NCBI RefSeq assembly: GCF_014217685.1
Contig: NZ_CP043653.1
Coordinates: 412,419 to 476,418 of the forward strand
Length of the DNA: 64,000 nucleotides
From: Glaciihabitans sp. INWT7
GTDB lineage: Bacteria; Actinomycetota; Actinomycetes; Actinomycetales; Microbacteriaceae
Direction: 5' to 3'
Shown here: in pieces, positions 35,185-43,991 of the stretch
Numbering within the stretch: the stretch's first letter is position 1
Layout: every line of letters starts with the position of its first letter
Made by a program: the position numbers and the translations under genes
The notes under the pieces: generated by a model
Databases searched by the model: none
The model's input: only the letters and a program-made list of their open reading frames with translations
What the model was told of the DNA's origin: nothing

Positions 35185-36371
35185 CCACCGTCGAACGTAC
35201 CCGACAGCAGCTCGACCCGGCCGGTACCACCGGGGTCGGTCCGGTCGCGATCTTCCTCGCCGTCGGAGCGTTCCTCTACGCGGTCGTCATGACGATCGGG
35301 GGTCGGGCCGAAATCTCCCACCCGCTGTTCGCCGTCCTGGCCCTCGCCTTCCTCGCCATCGCCGGTGCGATCCTCATCGCGTGCTCGAGCCCCAACCGTG
35401 CCCCCCTCACCGCGGCCAGCCACGCCGCAGTGCACTCGACGGCAATGGCGGCCATCGTCTGCGAGGCGATCGGCCAAGCCGGATCGAACGCATACATCCG
35501 CGACGACTGGGGCCCGGCCACGCTGGGGATCCTGCTGGTGGCGCTCGGCCCGTATCGGCCCGCGCGGGAGATCGCGGGCGGCGGTCTGATCTCGGCGATC
35601 TCCATCGGGATCATCACCTACTTCGAGGTTCCGTCGCTTGTCACCCCCGGTCCGCCGCTGGCCTTCATCGTGCTGGCCGTCACGCCGATGCTCGCGCTCA
35701 GCCTCTCGGCGGCGATGTTCTCCAAGGGGGTCGTCGCCTCCATCGAGCGCTGGCAGCAACGGGCGCAGGCGGCATCCGTGAGTCTGGTTCGGGAGTTCCG
35801 GGACGGGATCGCCCGATCGGTGCAACAGGACCGTGTCACCATTCTGAATCGAGACGTGCTGCCGTTCTTCACCGAGGTGCTTGCCAGCGACACGATCACC
35901 GAGGTGCTTGCCAGCGACACGATCACCGATGCGGATAGGGAGCGCGCGCGCTCGATCGCCGACTCGATTCGCAGTGTGATGGTCGAAGAGGTCGACCGCT
36001 CCTGGCTGGAGTCGCTCATGGAGCTCACCGGGGTGGAGCGCACGAGTCGGCGCGGAGCCGCGGGAGTGGTGGTGGAAGATCCGAGTCGGGTCGCCGGGGC
36101 GATGAGCATCGGCCAGCGCACCGCGATTCGCGCTCTGCTCGTGGCCCTCACCAACATCCCCGGGTTCACCCGTGACCACTTGCGAATCGTGCTCTCTGAC
36201 TACGGTGGGCGCGGTCACGGCGTCATCACCGCCCACCTGCCCCTCGGCGACTCTGTCCTGCGCTCTACCTTCGCCCCATTCCTGGCGGTATTGCGTGCTG
36301 TTTTCACTCAATTGGAGGTCGATTTCGTGCACCCCGAACTCACCCTGAGGTTCTCCTATGACCGCGATTAG
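35181..36371 (+). CDS. Membrane protein with a degenerate histidine-kinase-like C-terminus
   Basis: The 396-residue protein starts at a GTG overlapping the upstream kinase stop. Residues 20-180 hold about six hydrophobic segments. The C-terminal region aligns by pattern with the neighbouring kinase: a helical DHp-like stretch (VREFRDGIARSVQQDRV), then a GHKL-like block (GQRTAIRALLVALTNIPGFTRDHLRIVLSD). However, the phosphoacceptor histidine, the N-box asparagine and the G boxes are absent. It looks like a pseudokinase partner or co-sensor. A perfect 27-bp tandem duplication (35874-35927) duplicates EVLASDTIT. Confidence 0.75.
   Translation: MTTVERTRQQLDPAGTTGVGPVAIFLAVGAFLYAVVMTIGGRAEISHPLFAVLALAFLAIAGAILIACSSPNRAPLTAASHAAVHSTAMAAIVCEAIGQAGSNAYIRDDWGPATLGILLVALGPYRPAREIAGGGLISAISIGIITYFEVPSLVTPGPPLAFIVLAVTPMLALSLSAAMFSKGVVASIERWQQRAQAASVSLVREFRDGIARSVQQDRVTILNRDVLPFFTEVLASDTITEVLASDTITDADRERARSIADSIRSVMVEEVDRSWLESLMELTGVERTSRRGAAGVVVEDPSRVAGAMSIGQRTAIRALLVALTNIPGFTRDHLRIVLSDYGGRGHGVITAHLPLGDSVLRSTFAPFLAVLRAVFTQLEVDFVHPELTLRFSYDRD
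35874..35927. repeat. Perfect 27-bp tandem duplication within a coding region
   Basis: Two identical 27-bp units (35874-35900 and 35901-35927) keep the frame and duplicate nine residues. Perfect identity suggests a recent slippage event. Confidence 0.95.
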
Positions 36372-37032
36372 CCCGGTCACCGGTCGCACCGGGCGCCGAG
36401 TGCGGCTTGCGATCCTCGACGACCACGAGGTTCTCCTCGACAGCCTGTCGAGCTGGATCAGTGCCAATGCTCCCGACTTCGACCTCGTGTTGAGCGCGGG
36501 CACCTGGCTTCAGCTCGTGCACAGCGAGAACTTCCCGACGGAACTGGTCTTCATCGACTTCCAGCTCAAAGAGTCGGTCTCCATCGAGGCGCGAGTGCGC
36601 ACCTGCCGCGCAGCCGGGGCGAAGGTGATCGTGCTCTCGAGCCTCGACACGCGAGAGGCCCGCGAGCGGGCGCTGGATGCCGGGGCATCCGCCTTCCTTT
36701 CCAAGGCCATCCCGATGCGCGAGGTCATGGACAGCGCGCGGGAGGTGATGGGCGTGGAGACCGGGGAGAACCTGCAGAAGGACTGGCGTCCGCTGCCTGT
36801 CGGTGCGATGCACCAGTCCCGTCCCAAGTTGAGCCATGGCGAGGAGGAGGCATTTAAGCTCTATGTTGTCGGCTTCAGCACCACCGAGGTCGCCAGTCAG
36901 ATGAACGTTCAGTACGAGACCGCCAAGACCTACCTGCGTCGGGTGCGGGAGAAATACGCCAAAGCAAACAGACCGGCGAGCAAGAAGGCGGATCTCATCC
37001 GCCGCGCAGCCGAGGACGGATACCTCCAGTAG
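36358..37032 (+). CDS. LuxR/NarL-family response regulator
   Basis: The 224-residue protein overlaps the upstream gene by 14 bases. The receiver domain has acidic residues D21-D22, phosphoacceptor D67 (FIDFQL), the switch serine in VLSS and K in LSKA. The C-terminal helix-turn-helix is FSTTEVASQMNVQYETAKTYLRRVREKY. It is the output of the adjacent kinase pair. Regulated genes are not evident; tdk is cotranscribed downstream with a one-base overlap. Confidence 0.92.
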   Translation: MTAISPVTGRTGRRVRLAILDDHEVLLDSLSSWISANAPDFDLVLSAGTWLQLVHSENFPTELVFIDFQLKESVSIEARVRTCRAAGAKVIVLSSLDTREARERALDAGASAFLSKAIPMREVMDSAREVMGVETGENLQKDWRPLPVGAMHQSRPKLSHGEEEAFKLYVVGFSTTEVASQMNVQYETAKTYLRRVREKYAKANRPASKKADLIRRAAEDGYLQ

Positions 37033-37712
37033 TGGCAAAGCTCTATTTTCGCTATGGCGCGATGAACAGTGGCAAGAGCACCGCGATGCTCCAGGCCGCC
37101 TACAACTACGAGGAGCGCGGGCAGCAGGTGCTGTTGGCGAAGCCGTCGGTCGATACGCGCGGGGAGGGAGACATCGTCTCCCGCCTCGGCGTGACGCGTC
37201 CAGTGGACTTCGTGATCGCACCGGACGACGACGTGTACTCCCTGTTCGAGCGCGAGCGCGCCCGGGTGCTCGCGCAGACCGGGGTGAACGTGAGTTGTCT
37301 CCTCGTCGACGAGGCGCAGTTTCTGAGCGAGACGCAGGTGGATGACCTGTTGCGCATCGCGATCGTGGAGGCGGTGCCGGTGATGGCGTACGGCATCCGC
37401 ACCGACTTCCAGACCGTCGCGTTTCCGGGGAGCCGGCGCTTGCTCGAGGTCGCGCACTCGCTCGAGGAGCTCAAGACGATCTGCCGGTGTGGTCGCAAGG
37501 CGATGTTCAATGCGCGCAAGATCGACGGCCGGTTCATCTTCGACGGGGACCAGGTGGCGATAGACGGGGCGCTCGAGGTGACCTACGAGTCGCTCTGCGG
37601 AGCCTGTTACCTCGACGAGAGCCACGGCCTGCTCGGCAGCGGTCGACGGCGTGTGCTCGTCGACCAGCCTGATACGGCCTACGGCTCCGCCCCGGACGCC
37701 GACTTCGAGTAG
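37032..37712 (+). CDS. tdk: Thymidine kinase, type II
   Basis: The 226-residue enzyme starts at a GTG overlapping the previous stop by one base. The P-loop is GAMNSGKST (residues 9-17), the catalytic/lid segment includes VDEAQFL, and zinc-ribbon cysteines occur in CRCGRKA and CGACYLDE. It phosphorylates thymidine for salvage. The downstream spacer is filled with repeats. Confidence 0.96.
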   Translation: MAKLYFRYGAMNSGKSTAMLQAAYNYEERGQQVLLAKPSVDTRGEGDIVSRLGVTRPVDFVIAPDDDVYSLFERERARVLAQTGVNVSCLLVDEAQFLSETQVDDLLRIAIVEAVPVMAYGIRTDFQTVAFPGSRRLLEVAHSLEELKTICRCGRKAMFNARKIDGRFIFDGDQVAIDGALEVTYESLCGACYLDESHGLLGSGRRRVLVDQPDTAYGSAPDADFE

Positions 37713-37746
37713 GCGCTGGCCTCTCGCGCAGGCGGCATGCTGGCGC

Positions 37747-37818
37747 GCCTGCGCGCTCGACTGCCTGCGTGCCTGCGCGCTCGACTGCCTGCGTGCCTGC
37801 GCGCTCGACTGCCTCCGT
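37747..37818. repeat. Three tandem 24-bp direct repeats
   Basis: Units at 37747-37770, 37771-37794 and 37795-37818 are identical except for one base near the end of the third. The unit begins GCCTGCGCGCTCGACTGCCT. It lies 35 bp after tdk and directly before a long nested hairpin. The period is a multiple of three but no convincing gene covers it. Confidence 0.92.
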
Positions 37819-37820
37819 GC

Positions 37821-37901
37821 TCGAAATGCAGGAGTCCAAGCGACAGGTGTGGCGCATGGGCCTCACCCATAACATCCGTCACACCCCGTCCTGCATTTCG
37901 A
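37821..37901. other. Long nested inverted-repeat element
   Basis: TCGAAATGCAGGA (37821-37833) pairs perfectly with TCCTGCATTTCGA (37889-37901). Inside, GGTGTG pairs with CACACC and ATGGG with CCCAT, giving an 81-base multi-step hairpin. It could be a structured RNA, a recombination site or a miniature mobile element end. No T-run follows, so a simple terminator is less likely. Confidence 0.75.
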
Positions 37902-38254
37902 ACCAGGTTGACGGAAAGAGAGGCCCAAAGACCCCGACAGGGTCGCACACTGTTGTGCTATTCCGGCAATTGTGTGGGGCTGTCGTGACTCAAGATTGCG
38001 CCGGAACGCCTGGCCCCTCCGAAGCAGGGAGTGGATATTCCGGGCAAGGCCAAGAACCCGCTATCTAACTTCCGCTATTGGGAAGTCTGTGAGAGTCGCG
38101 ATCGCCCGGCCGCTGTCACGGATGGAGACGAGTACCGCGGCGTTCCGAGACTCTTTCGAAGAGTGTTCCCTCAGTGACCCCGTGTGCATTCCCGGGCCAC
38201 GGACCCTCTTCCGAACGCGCGACCCCCGGCCTGAGAACCTGCGAGAGTAGTTCG
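37902..38254. other. Unassigned intergenic stretch
   Basis: About 350 bp after the hairpin hold no convincing coding sequence. Features seen are a small stem ACTCTT-TCG-AAGAGT near 38150 and a weak GAGAG ahead of the next gene. Base composition is less GC-rich and less codon-like than the surroundings, consistent with acquired DNA. Confidence 0.5.
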
Positions 38255-39409
38255 ATGGTGACTGCACAGGACGTGGATGGAGGGCTGGACCTCGAGTCAG
38301 TTCGGGCTCTTTTTCCCGCCACGCGAAATCTGACCTACTTGGATCCCGCTGCGGTGGGCATCATGTCACGTTGGAGCGTGCACGCGATGGGGGAAATCGC
38401 ACAATCGCACGCCGACAACGGGATCGTTGCCACAGCGGCGTGGGGCGAGATGATCGAGGGGGCGCGTCGGAGTCTTGCCGAAATGATTGGCGGGTCCGCG
38501 GAGCGCCTGGCCTTCACCCAGAACACCGCCACCGCCCTTGCGCTGGTGGTGAACGGCCTCACGTGGCGAGACGGCGACAACGTGGTCGTGCCTTCGGGGG
38601 AATTTCCGTCCAACTTCTATCCGTGGTTACAGCTTCGCAGCAAGGGTGTCCACATCCGGGAAGTGCCCATGGTCGAAGGCCACGGCGACCTCGTCGAGCT
38701 CGATCGGATGATCGATGACAGGACACGGGTTGTCGCGATCAGTGCAGTGCAGTACTCCTCGGGCTACCGCTACGATTTGGCGCAAATCGCTGCGCTGTGC
38801 AGGAAGCGCGACGCGCTGCTGGTCGTCGATGGAACCCAGGCCGTTGGCGCGCTCTGGGTTCACGCGGACAGGGACGGGGTCGACGTTCTCGCCGTCAGCG
38901 CTCACAAGTGGATGCTCGGTCCGCTCGGAGTGGGTTTCGCACATTTCTCTGAACGCGCGATGCATCGCATACAGCCCTCCGTGGTCGGCTGGTTGAGCGT
39001 CGCGGATCCCTACGCCTTCACGCACGAACCGGTCTTCGCGAGTGACGCCCGACGCTTCGAATCCGGCACCGAGGTAGTGGCCAATATTGCTGGACTTTCC
39101 GCAGCAGCTGACCTTGTCGCGGAGATCGGACGAGCCAAGGTCGAAGAAGTGGTTTTGGACCGCACAGCTGAATTGGCTGTCGCGCTCTCGGGCGTTGGAT
39201 TGACTATCACCCGTGACAGCGACCGAGCACATTGGTCCGGCATTCTGATCGCCACCAGCGGTCAGGGCGACGCGATATTGCATCGCCGCCTCTTGGCGGC
39301 CGGGGTGCGCTGCTCATTGCGGAATGGGCTTCGATTCGCACCCCACTTCTATTCCGCAGCCGAAGACTTCGAGGTTGCGTGTGATGTACTTCGAGGCGGA
39401 TCGAATTGA
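38255..39409 (+). CDS. Class V aminotransferase (cysteine desulfurase / isopenicillin N epimerase-like)
   Basis: The 384-residue PLP enzyme starts at the ATG at 38255 (MVTAQDVDGG). The Schiff-base lysine is K218 in AVSAHKWMLGP, and the cofactor aspartate is D192 in VVDGTQAVGA. NTATALALVV and GEFPSNFYPW are typical of the family. No active-site cysteine loop like that of NifS/SufS is obvious, so an epimerase, lyase or selenocysteine-lyase-like role is as likely as desulfurase. Codon use is less GC3-biased than neighbours. It is flanked by repeats and a tRNA, suggesting acquisition. Confidence 0.85.
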   Translation: MVTAQDVDGGLDLESVRALFPATRNLTYLDPAAVGIMSRWSVHAMGEIAQSHADNGIVATAAWGEMIEGARRSLAEMIGGSAERLAFTQNTATALALVVNGLTWRDGDNVVVPSGEFPSNFYPWLQLRSKGVHIREVPMVEGHGDLVELDRMIDDRTRVVAISAVQYSSGYRYDLAQIAALCRKRDALLVVDGTQAVGALWVHADRDGVDVLAVSAHKWMLGPLGVGFAHFSERAMHRIQPSVVGWLSVADPYAFTHEPVFASDARRFESGTEVVANIAGLSAAADLVAEIGRAKVEEVVLDRTAELAVALSGVGLTITRDSDRAHWSGILIATSGQGDAILHRRLLAAGVRCSLRNGLRFAPHFYSAAEDFEVACDVLRGGSN

Positions 39410-39459
39410 TGTTAAAGCCAATTGCGGCAGGCAAGCGCGGCGCGCCAAGTGAAACAATG

Positions 39460-39495
39460 AAGGACCGGGATGGCCTTCAAACCATCCCGGTCCTT
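39460..39495. terminator. Strong hairpin terminator, probably bidirectional
   Basis: AAGGACCGGGATGG (39460-39473) pairs perfectly over 14 bp with CCATCCCGGTCCTT (39482-39495), with an 8-base loop and T residues after it. It lies between the aminotransferase and the convergent tRNA-Pro gene. Confidence 0.9.
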
Positions 39496-39546
39496 TATCG
39501 ATCGAATTCCTAAAGGATTCCTAACGAATTCTAGAATTGCATTTTG

Positions 39547-39620
<74 letters not shown>

Positions 39621-39658
39621 ATGCCCAAGTATCGAGCCGATCCGCAAAACGGACCTTG

Positions 39659-40621
39659 TCAAGAATAGCTGATATCTCGGGCCGTGAGTGTCAACAGCGT
39701 CGCCTCGGGTCGGCAGGCGAAGCGAACCGGCGCGTAGATGGATGTTCCGAGCCCGGCCGACACGTTGAGATACGCGGTGCGGCGTGCGTGCGTCCAGAGG
39801 CTGAGGCCCTTCACCTGGTCCCGGGGGATGTCGCAGTTGGTCACCAGGGCGCCATAGCCGGGCACGCAGACCTGCCCGCCGTGGGTGTGGCCGGCGAAGA
39901 TGAGCTCCGAACCGTAGTTGACGAGGGAGTTCAGTACGCGCTGGTATGGCGAGTGGGTGAGCCCGATGGTCACGGGATTCGGTCCGCCCGATTCATCCGC
40001 CCAGCCCACGTTTTCGCGCATCTCGTCCATCGCGCCCGGCAGCTTCGCGAGCTTGTCCCACCCGACGTGGGCGTCGTTCACCCCGAGGAATTCGAGTCGC
40101 GAACCCTTGATGCTCATCGCCCGGGCTGTGTTGTTGAGGTCGAGCCAGCCGAGTCCCTCGAGATAGGAGGTGAGCCTGCCGTTGTCCAGACGGGCTTGCG
40201 TGTGATCCGTCTTCGAGGGTGCGGTGAAATAGGTGAACGGGTTCTTGGCTACCGGCCCGAAATAGTCGTTGGAGCCGTGCACGAATACGCCCGGGATGCC
40301 GCGGAAGGGTTCGAGGGCATATTCCACGCCCTCGATCCCTCGTTCGTGACCGAGGTTGTCGCCGGTATCGACCACCAGGTCGGGCTCGTACACGGCGAGG
40401 CCGCGGATCCACTCCTGCTTCTCGCGCTGCCACGGGGCCATGTGGAGGTCTGCCAGGTGCAAAACGGTGAGGGGACGCGCCCCCGGCTGCAGCACCGGTA
40501 GGGTGTGCGTGCGCAGGGTGAACCGGTTGCGCTCGACCAGCGTGCCCCACGCGAGGCTACCGAGCCCGACCGCGGCGACCGCTAGGGCAGCCGAGGCCGC
40601 CCGTTCGGATGCCCTGCTCAC
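39659..40621 (-). CDS. Membrane-anchored calcineurin-like metallophosphoesterase
   Basis: The 320-residue protein has an N-terminal hydrophobic anchor (residues 9-26). Metallophosphoesterase motifs are DLH (58-60), GDN (87-89), GSND (116-119, a variant of GNHD), LTHSP and GHTHGGQ. It resembles YkuE-type phosphodiesterases acting at the outer face of the membrane. Its start overlaps the stop of the penicillin-binding protein gene (ATGA), a pairing common in actinobacteria that suggests a cell-envelope role. Confidence 0.92.
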   Translation of the reverse strand: MSRASERAASAALAVAAVGLGSLAWGTLVERNRFTLRTHTLPVLQPGARPLTVLHLADLHMAPWQREKQEWIRGLAVYEPDLVVDTGDNLGHERGIEGVEYALEPFRGIPGVFVHGSNDYFGPVAKNPFTYFTAPSKTDHTQARLDNGRLTSYLEGLGWLDLNNTARAMSIKGSRLEFLGVNDAHVGWDKLAKLPGAMDEMRENVGWADESGGPNPVTIGLTHSPYQRVLNSLVNYGSELIFAGHTHGGQVCVPGYGALVTNCDIPRDQVKGLSLWTHARRTAYLNVSAGLGTSIYAPVRFACRPEATLLTLTARDISYS

Positions 40622-43233
40622 TTGGGGCAGACCCCGCCCGGGTCACTTCCATCGGGCTTGCCATACACGGTGAGGGTGACCGGATCGGTCTTGGTGGCCG
40701 CCGATCCCGACGAGGGGTTCGAGGCCTGCACGATACAGACGCTGTCAGTCTGGCCGGGCAACGGATTGCCCTTCGCCCACTGGTAGCTGATCTTGCTCGG
40801 ATCGAATCCCGCGCTCGCGATCGCCGCATCCGCTACCTGGCGGGTGAGCCCGGTCACGTTCGGCATCGTGGTGGAGAGGCTGCCATCGCTGGTGAAGACT
40901 GTGATGTTCGCACCGGAGGGCACCTTCGAGCCCGCGGCGGGATCCGTGCGGGTGATGCGACCGGCTGGCAGGCCTGAGGCCTCCGGGCCGCCATCCGTGT
41001 ACTGGAACTTGAGGCTGGTGAGCAGCCTCTGGGCCTGGTCCGAGGTCTGGCCGGTGAGGCTCGGCACGATCGCCGACGAGCCACCGAGCATCGCAGCGGA
41101 CGCCGCGGGGAACGACTTCTCTCCGCCGTACTTGGCGTCCGCCGGCTTCATGATGGCCTTGAAGATGTTGAAGCGCGCGTAGGAGGCGTAGTTCTGGCGC
41201 GTGATCGGGTTGGTGTTCCTTCGAAGGCTGGTGTGTCCCGAGATGTTGCCGGTCCAGACCGCGGTGCCGATCTTGGTCGTCGTTCCCATGATCCACACGT
41301 GGTCCGCCGTGTCGCTCGTACCGGTCTTTCCACCGATCGCCAGCCCGTCGCGAGGGTTACCGGGGGAGCTCGTTCCGCTCTGCATGCTTCCGGCCATCGC
41401 GTTGAGCGTGCCAGCAGCGACGTCGGCGGAGATGCCCTGGTTGCAGGTCTTGGCCTGCCCCGGCAGTGTCTTGCCCGCGGCATTCACCACACTGTCGATG
41501 ATGATCGGCTCGCAGTGGTTTCCGTTCGCCCCGACGGCGGCGGCTGCGGCGGCGATGGTCAGCGGCGCCTGCTCGTTGGAGCCGAGGATGGTGTTCGGGT
41601 TGGTGTTCAGCGGGGTTCCGTCGGCGCGATGCGCACCGAGACTCGCGGCGGTGTCCCGGATCGAGCAGAGGTCCTGCCGCTGGGCCATTTGCATGAACGA
41701 GTTGTTGACCGATCCGATCAGGGCGGACTTGACGGTCATGTAGCTGCCGCTGCCGCTGTCGTTCTTGAGGAGGAAGGTACCTCCGTTGTCCAGCGGAACG
41801 CCTCCGCAGTTGAAGCTGGAGAACTTGTAGGTCTGCGGGCTGTGACCGTCGACGAGGTCGTTGAGGCCGTGTCCGGTCTGGAGCCAGTTGGCGAGATCGA
41901 ACACCTTGTAGGTGGAACCGGTGGGGAAGCCCCGTGACCCGCCGTAGGGGAAATCGGTGCTGAAGTTCACCGCAGTGGTGGTCTGCGGATCTGCGCCCGG
42001 CGCGTCGTCGAAGAGCTTGTTCTGAGTCATCACCAGGATGCGACCGGTGCCACCCTCCACAGTGTCGGCCGCTGCGCCGAGCGGGAAGCGCGCTTCGGTC
42101 GGGGGAGCCTGCTGCGCGATGCTCGCGGAAGCGGCGTCCTGCAGGTCGAGGTCGATGGACGTATAGATCTTGTAGCCGCCCATGTCCCAGTTCGCCTGGC
42201 GTTCGGCGGCTGTGGCTCCGAGTGACTCGAGCACCGGAGCCGCCCCGGGGAACTTCTTGGCGTCGGCGGTGATTACCTTCGAGACGTAGTCGCAGGGCCA
42301 CTTCGCGTTGGCCTCGATGGCGTTGCGGCATCCATTGAACTGGGGGGTGAGCTTGACGTACGACTCGATCGGGGTGGCGATCGCGTCGTCATGCTGCTTC
42401 TGGGCGATGTCCTTCTCCGCGAGCATGGCGTTGAGGATCTGGTCGCGGCGCAACTTATTGGCCGGATACCGCTTCGGGTCGAGCAGATTCTGAGCGGTGG
42501 GCTGCTGCACGATCGCGATCAGGCTCGCAGCCTGCGGAAGCGTCACGTCTTTCGCAGACACTCCGTAATAGAGCTGAGCCGCGGACTCCACACCATAGGT
42601 GTTCGAGCCCATTCCCACGATGTTGAGATACCCGAGCAGGATCTCCTTCTTCGTGTAGGCCTTGTCGAGGCCGATCGCGAGCTTCATCTCCTTGAGCTTG
42701 CGGTCGATGGAGTATCCGCTCGCTGCCGCGATCGCGGCGTCGCGCTCCTTGCCGGTCTTCGTCGTGAACGCTTCCTGCACGAGGATGTTCTTCACCAGCT
42801 GCATGTCGAGGGTAGAGCTTCCGCTCTGTTGGCCGCCCTGGGTGTTCGTGATCGCGGCGCGCGCGATCGACGGTACGTCCACTCCGCCGTGGTCGTAGAA
42901 GCGGCGGTCTTCACCGTCTACTGCGCCCTGTTTGAGGAACGGCGAGACGGCATCCCATCCAACTACCTGCCGGTTCTGCTTGTAGATCGTCGCGATCTTC
43001 TCCGGCTGTCCTCCGCGCATGGCGAAGATCTGGTTCTGTTGCGATGGCGCGCTGATCTTGATCGAGTCGGGAAGGTTCTCGAAGATGTCGATGGAGCCCT
43101 GGGCCGTCATGCTGGTGACGGCGATGGCAGGGGTGACCATCGCGGTGACCAGAACACCGGCGAGAACGCTGAAGCCGAGGAGGCCGAGCAGGCCTCCGAG
43201 CACGCCGGACGGCTTCAATTTTTGGGCAGACAT
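40618..43233 (-). CDS. Bifunctional penicillin-binding protein (class A) with PASTA domains
   Basis: The 871-residue protein has one N-terminal membrane segment (LLGLLGFSVLAGVLVTAMV). The GT51 glycosyltransferase domain contains EDRRFYDHGGVDVPSIARA and a variant STLDMQLVKN in place of STITQQ. The transpeptidase motifs are STYK (SxxK), SVNN (SxN) and KTGTSD. Two C-terminal PASTA domains (VPSLTGQTSDQAQRLL and MPNVTGLTRQVADAAI) bind peptidoglycan or beta-lactam-like ligands. It builds and crosslinks peptidoglycan. It is cotranscribed with the metallophosphoesterase. Confidence 0.94.
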   Translation of the reverse strand: MSAQKLKPSGVLGGLLGLLGFSVLAGVLVTAMVTPAIAVTSMTAQGSIDIFENLPDSIKISAPSQQNQIFAMRGGQPEKIATIYKQNRQVVGWDAVSPFLKQGAVDGEDRRFYDHGGVDVPSIARAAITNTQGGQQSGSSTLDMQLVKNILVQEAFTTKTGKERDAAIAAASGYSIDRKLKEMKLAIGLDKAYTKKEILLGYLNIVGMGSNTYGVESAAQLYYGVSAKDVTLPQAASLIAIVQQPTAQNLLDPKRYPANKLRRDQILNAMLAEKDIAQKQHDDAIATPIESYVKLTPQFNGCRNAIEANAKWPCDYVSKVITADAKKFPGAAPVLESLGATAAERQANWDMGGYKIYTSIDLDLQDAASASIAQQAPPTEARFPLGAAADTVEGGTGRILVMTQNKLFDDAPGADPQTTTAVNFSTDFPYGGSRGFPTGSTYKVFDLANWLQTGHGLNDLVDGHSPQTYKFSSFNCGGVPLDNGGTFLLKNDSGSGSYMTVKSALIGSVNNSFMQMAQRQDLCSIRDTAASLGAHRADGTPLNTNPNTILGSNEQAPLTIAAAAAAVGANGNHCEPIIIDSVVNAAGKTLPGQAKTCNQGISADVAAGTLNAMAGSMQSGTSSPGNPRDGLAIGGKTGTSDTADHVWIMGTTTKIGTAVWTGNISGHTSLRRNTNPITRQNYASYARFNIFKAIMKPADAKYGGEKSFPAASAAMLGGSSAIVPSLTGQTSDQAQRLLTSLKFQYTDGGPEASGLPAGRITRTDPAAGSKVPSGANITVFTSDGSLSTTMPNVTGLTRQVADAAIASAGFDPSKISYQWAKGNPLPGQTDSVCIVQASNPSSGSAATKTDPVTLTVYGKPDGSDPGGVCPK

Positions 43234-43283
43234 AGAATCAGGGTAAGGGATGATCGCCCTGTCGAACCTGAAGGGATGCCGGG

Positions 43284-43445
43284 ATGACCACGTGGGAATA
43301 CGTCACCACTCCGCTTATCGTGCACAATACCGCCGCGATTCTGAACAACTGGGGTTCGGAGGGCTGGGAACTCGTGCAGGTGGTCACCGGGCCAGAAGGC
43401 GGCCTCGTCGCCTACCTGAAGCGTGCCAAGAACGAGGAGAACTGA
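43284..43445 (+). CDS. Small DUF4177-like protein
   Basis: This 53-residue protein (MTTWEYVTTPLIVHN...) contains NWGSEGWELVQVV and ends LKRAKNEEN. The WEY...EGWELV pattern is that of DUF4177 proteins, found next to RidA genes in actinobacteria. Its TGA stop overlaps the ridA ATG (TGATG), indicating translational coupling. The function is unknown. Confidence 0.8.
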   Translation: MTTWEYVTTPLIVHNTAAILNNWGSEGWELVQVVTGPEGGLVAYLKRAKNEEN

Positions 43446-43906
43446 TGTCTGCGATCGACGACCGTCTCACCGAGCTGGGGTTGGAGCTTCCCGCCATCGC
43501 CGCTCCCGCCGGGGTCTACATTCCCGCTGTCGTCAGCGGCAATCTCGTGTTCACGTCGGGCCAGCTGCCTTTCACCGCGGGCGCGCTTCCCGCCACTGGC
43601 AAGGTCGGTGCGACCGTCACCGCCGAAGACGCGAAGACCTACGCCGCAACCTGTGTGCTGAACGCACTCGCTGCCGTGGAATCCGCGATCGGATCGCTGG
43701 ACCGGGTCACCCGCGTCGTGAAGGTCGTCGGTTTCGTGTCGTCCGACCCGGCGTTCACTGGCCAGCCGGGCGTCATCAACGGGGCATCAGAACTGCTCGG
43801 AGAGATCTTCGGCGACCGGGGGGTGCACGCCCGGAGCGCGGTGGGCGTAGCGGTGTTGCCACTCGATTCGCCTGTCGAGGTGGAGTTGATCGTCGAGTTC
43901 GCTTGA
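43445..43906 (+). CDS. RidA-family reactive intermediate deaminase
   Basis: The 153-residue protein starts at the ATG overlapping the small upstream gene. SGQLPFTAG, DRVTRVVKVVGFV and HARSAVGVAVLPLDSPVEVELI are the Rid (YjgF/YER057c/UK114) signatures, including the arginine that binds the carboxylate of imine/enamine substrates. It hydrolyses reactive enamines made by PLP enzymes. The family usually has about 130 residues; this is the slightly longer actinobacterial form. Confidence 0.92.
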   Translation: MSAIDDRLTELGLELPAIAAPAGVYIPAVVSGNLVFTSGQLPFTAGALPATGKVGATVTAEDAKTYAATCVLNALAAVESAIGSLDRVTRVVKVVGFVSSDPAFTGQPGVINGASELLGEIFGDRGVHARSAVGVAVLPLDSPVEVELIVEFA

Positions 43907-43908
43907 GC

Positions 43909-43952
43909 CGGTCTCGATACGCGCCGTAGACGGCGCTACTCGGCCGGCGGGA
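43909..43952. repeat. Complete copy of a dispersed palindromic intergenic repeat
   Basis: CCGGTCTCGATACGCGCCGT and the complementary ACGGCGCTACTCGGCCGGCGG form an imperfect hairpin with a perfect GCGCCGT/ACGGCGC core. The arm sequence recurs at 18735-18755 and several times in dnaX. This resembles dispersed repeats common between genes in Microbacteriaceae. Confidence 0.75.
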
Positions 43953-43966
43953 TTCGATGATCGAGT

Positions 43967-43983
43967 CGGCCGCCCAGCGGCCG
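43967..43983 (-). terminator. Hairpin at the end of acs
   Basis: CGGCCGC and GCGGCCG pair perfectly around a 3-base loop, ending 9 bp beyond the acs stop. With the neighbouring repeat it separates convergent ridA and acs. Confidence 0.6.
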
Positions 43984-43991
43984 GATCGAGA

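Noticed and set aside
37821..37901. Integron attC site
   Set aside because: The arms lack the RYYYAAC/GTTRRRY core sites and there is no integron integrase in the window.
37690..38270. Short open frames over the repeats and hairpin downstream of tdk
   Set aside because: The predicted peptides are repeat-derived (ARRHAGSR or CLRARLPA units), have no ribosome-binding sites and no recognisable family.
43250..43444. N-terminal extension of RidA
   Set aside because: The extra codons overlap the DUF4177-like gene in another frame and lack Rid similarity; the overlapping TGATG start is preferred.
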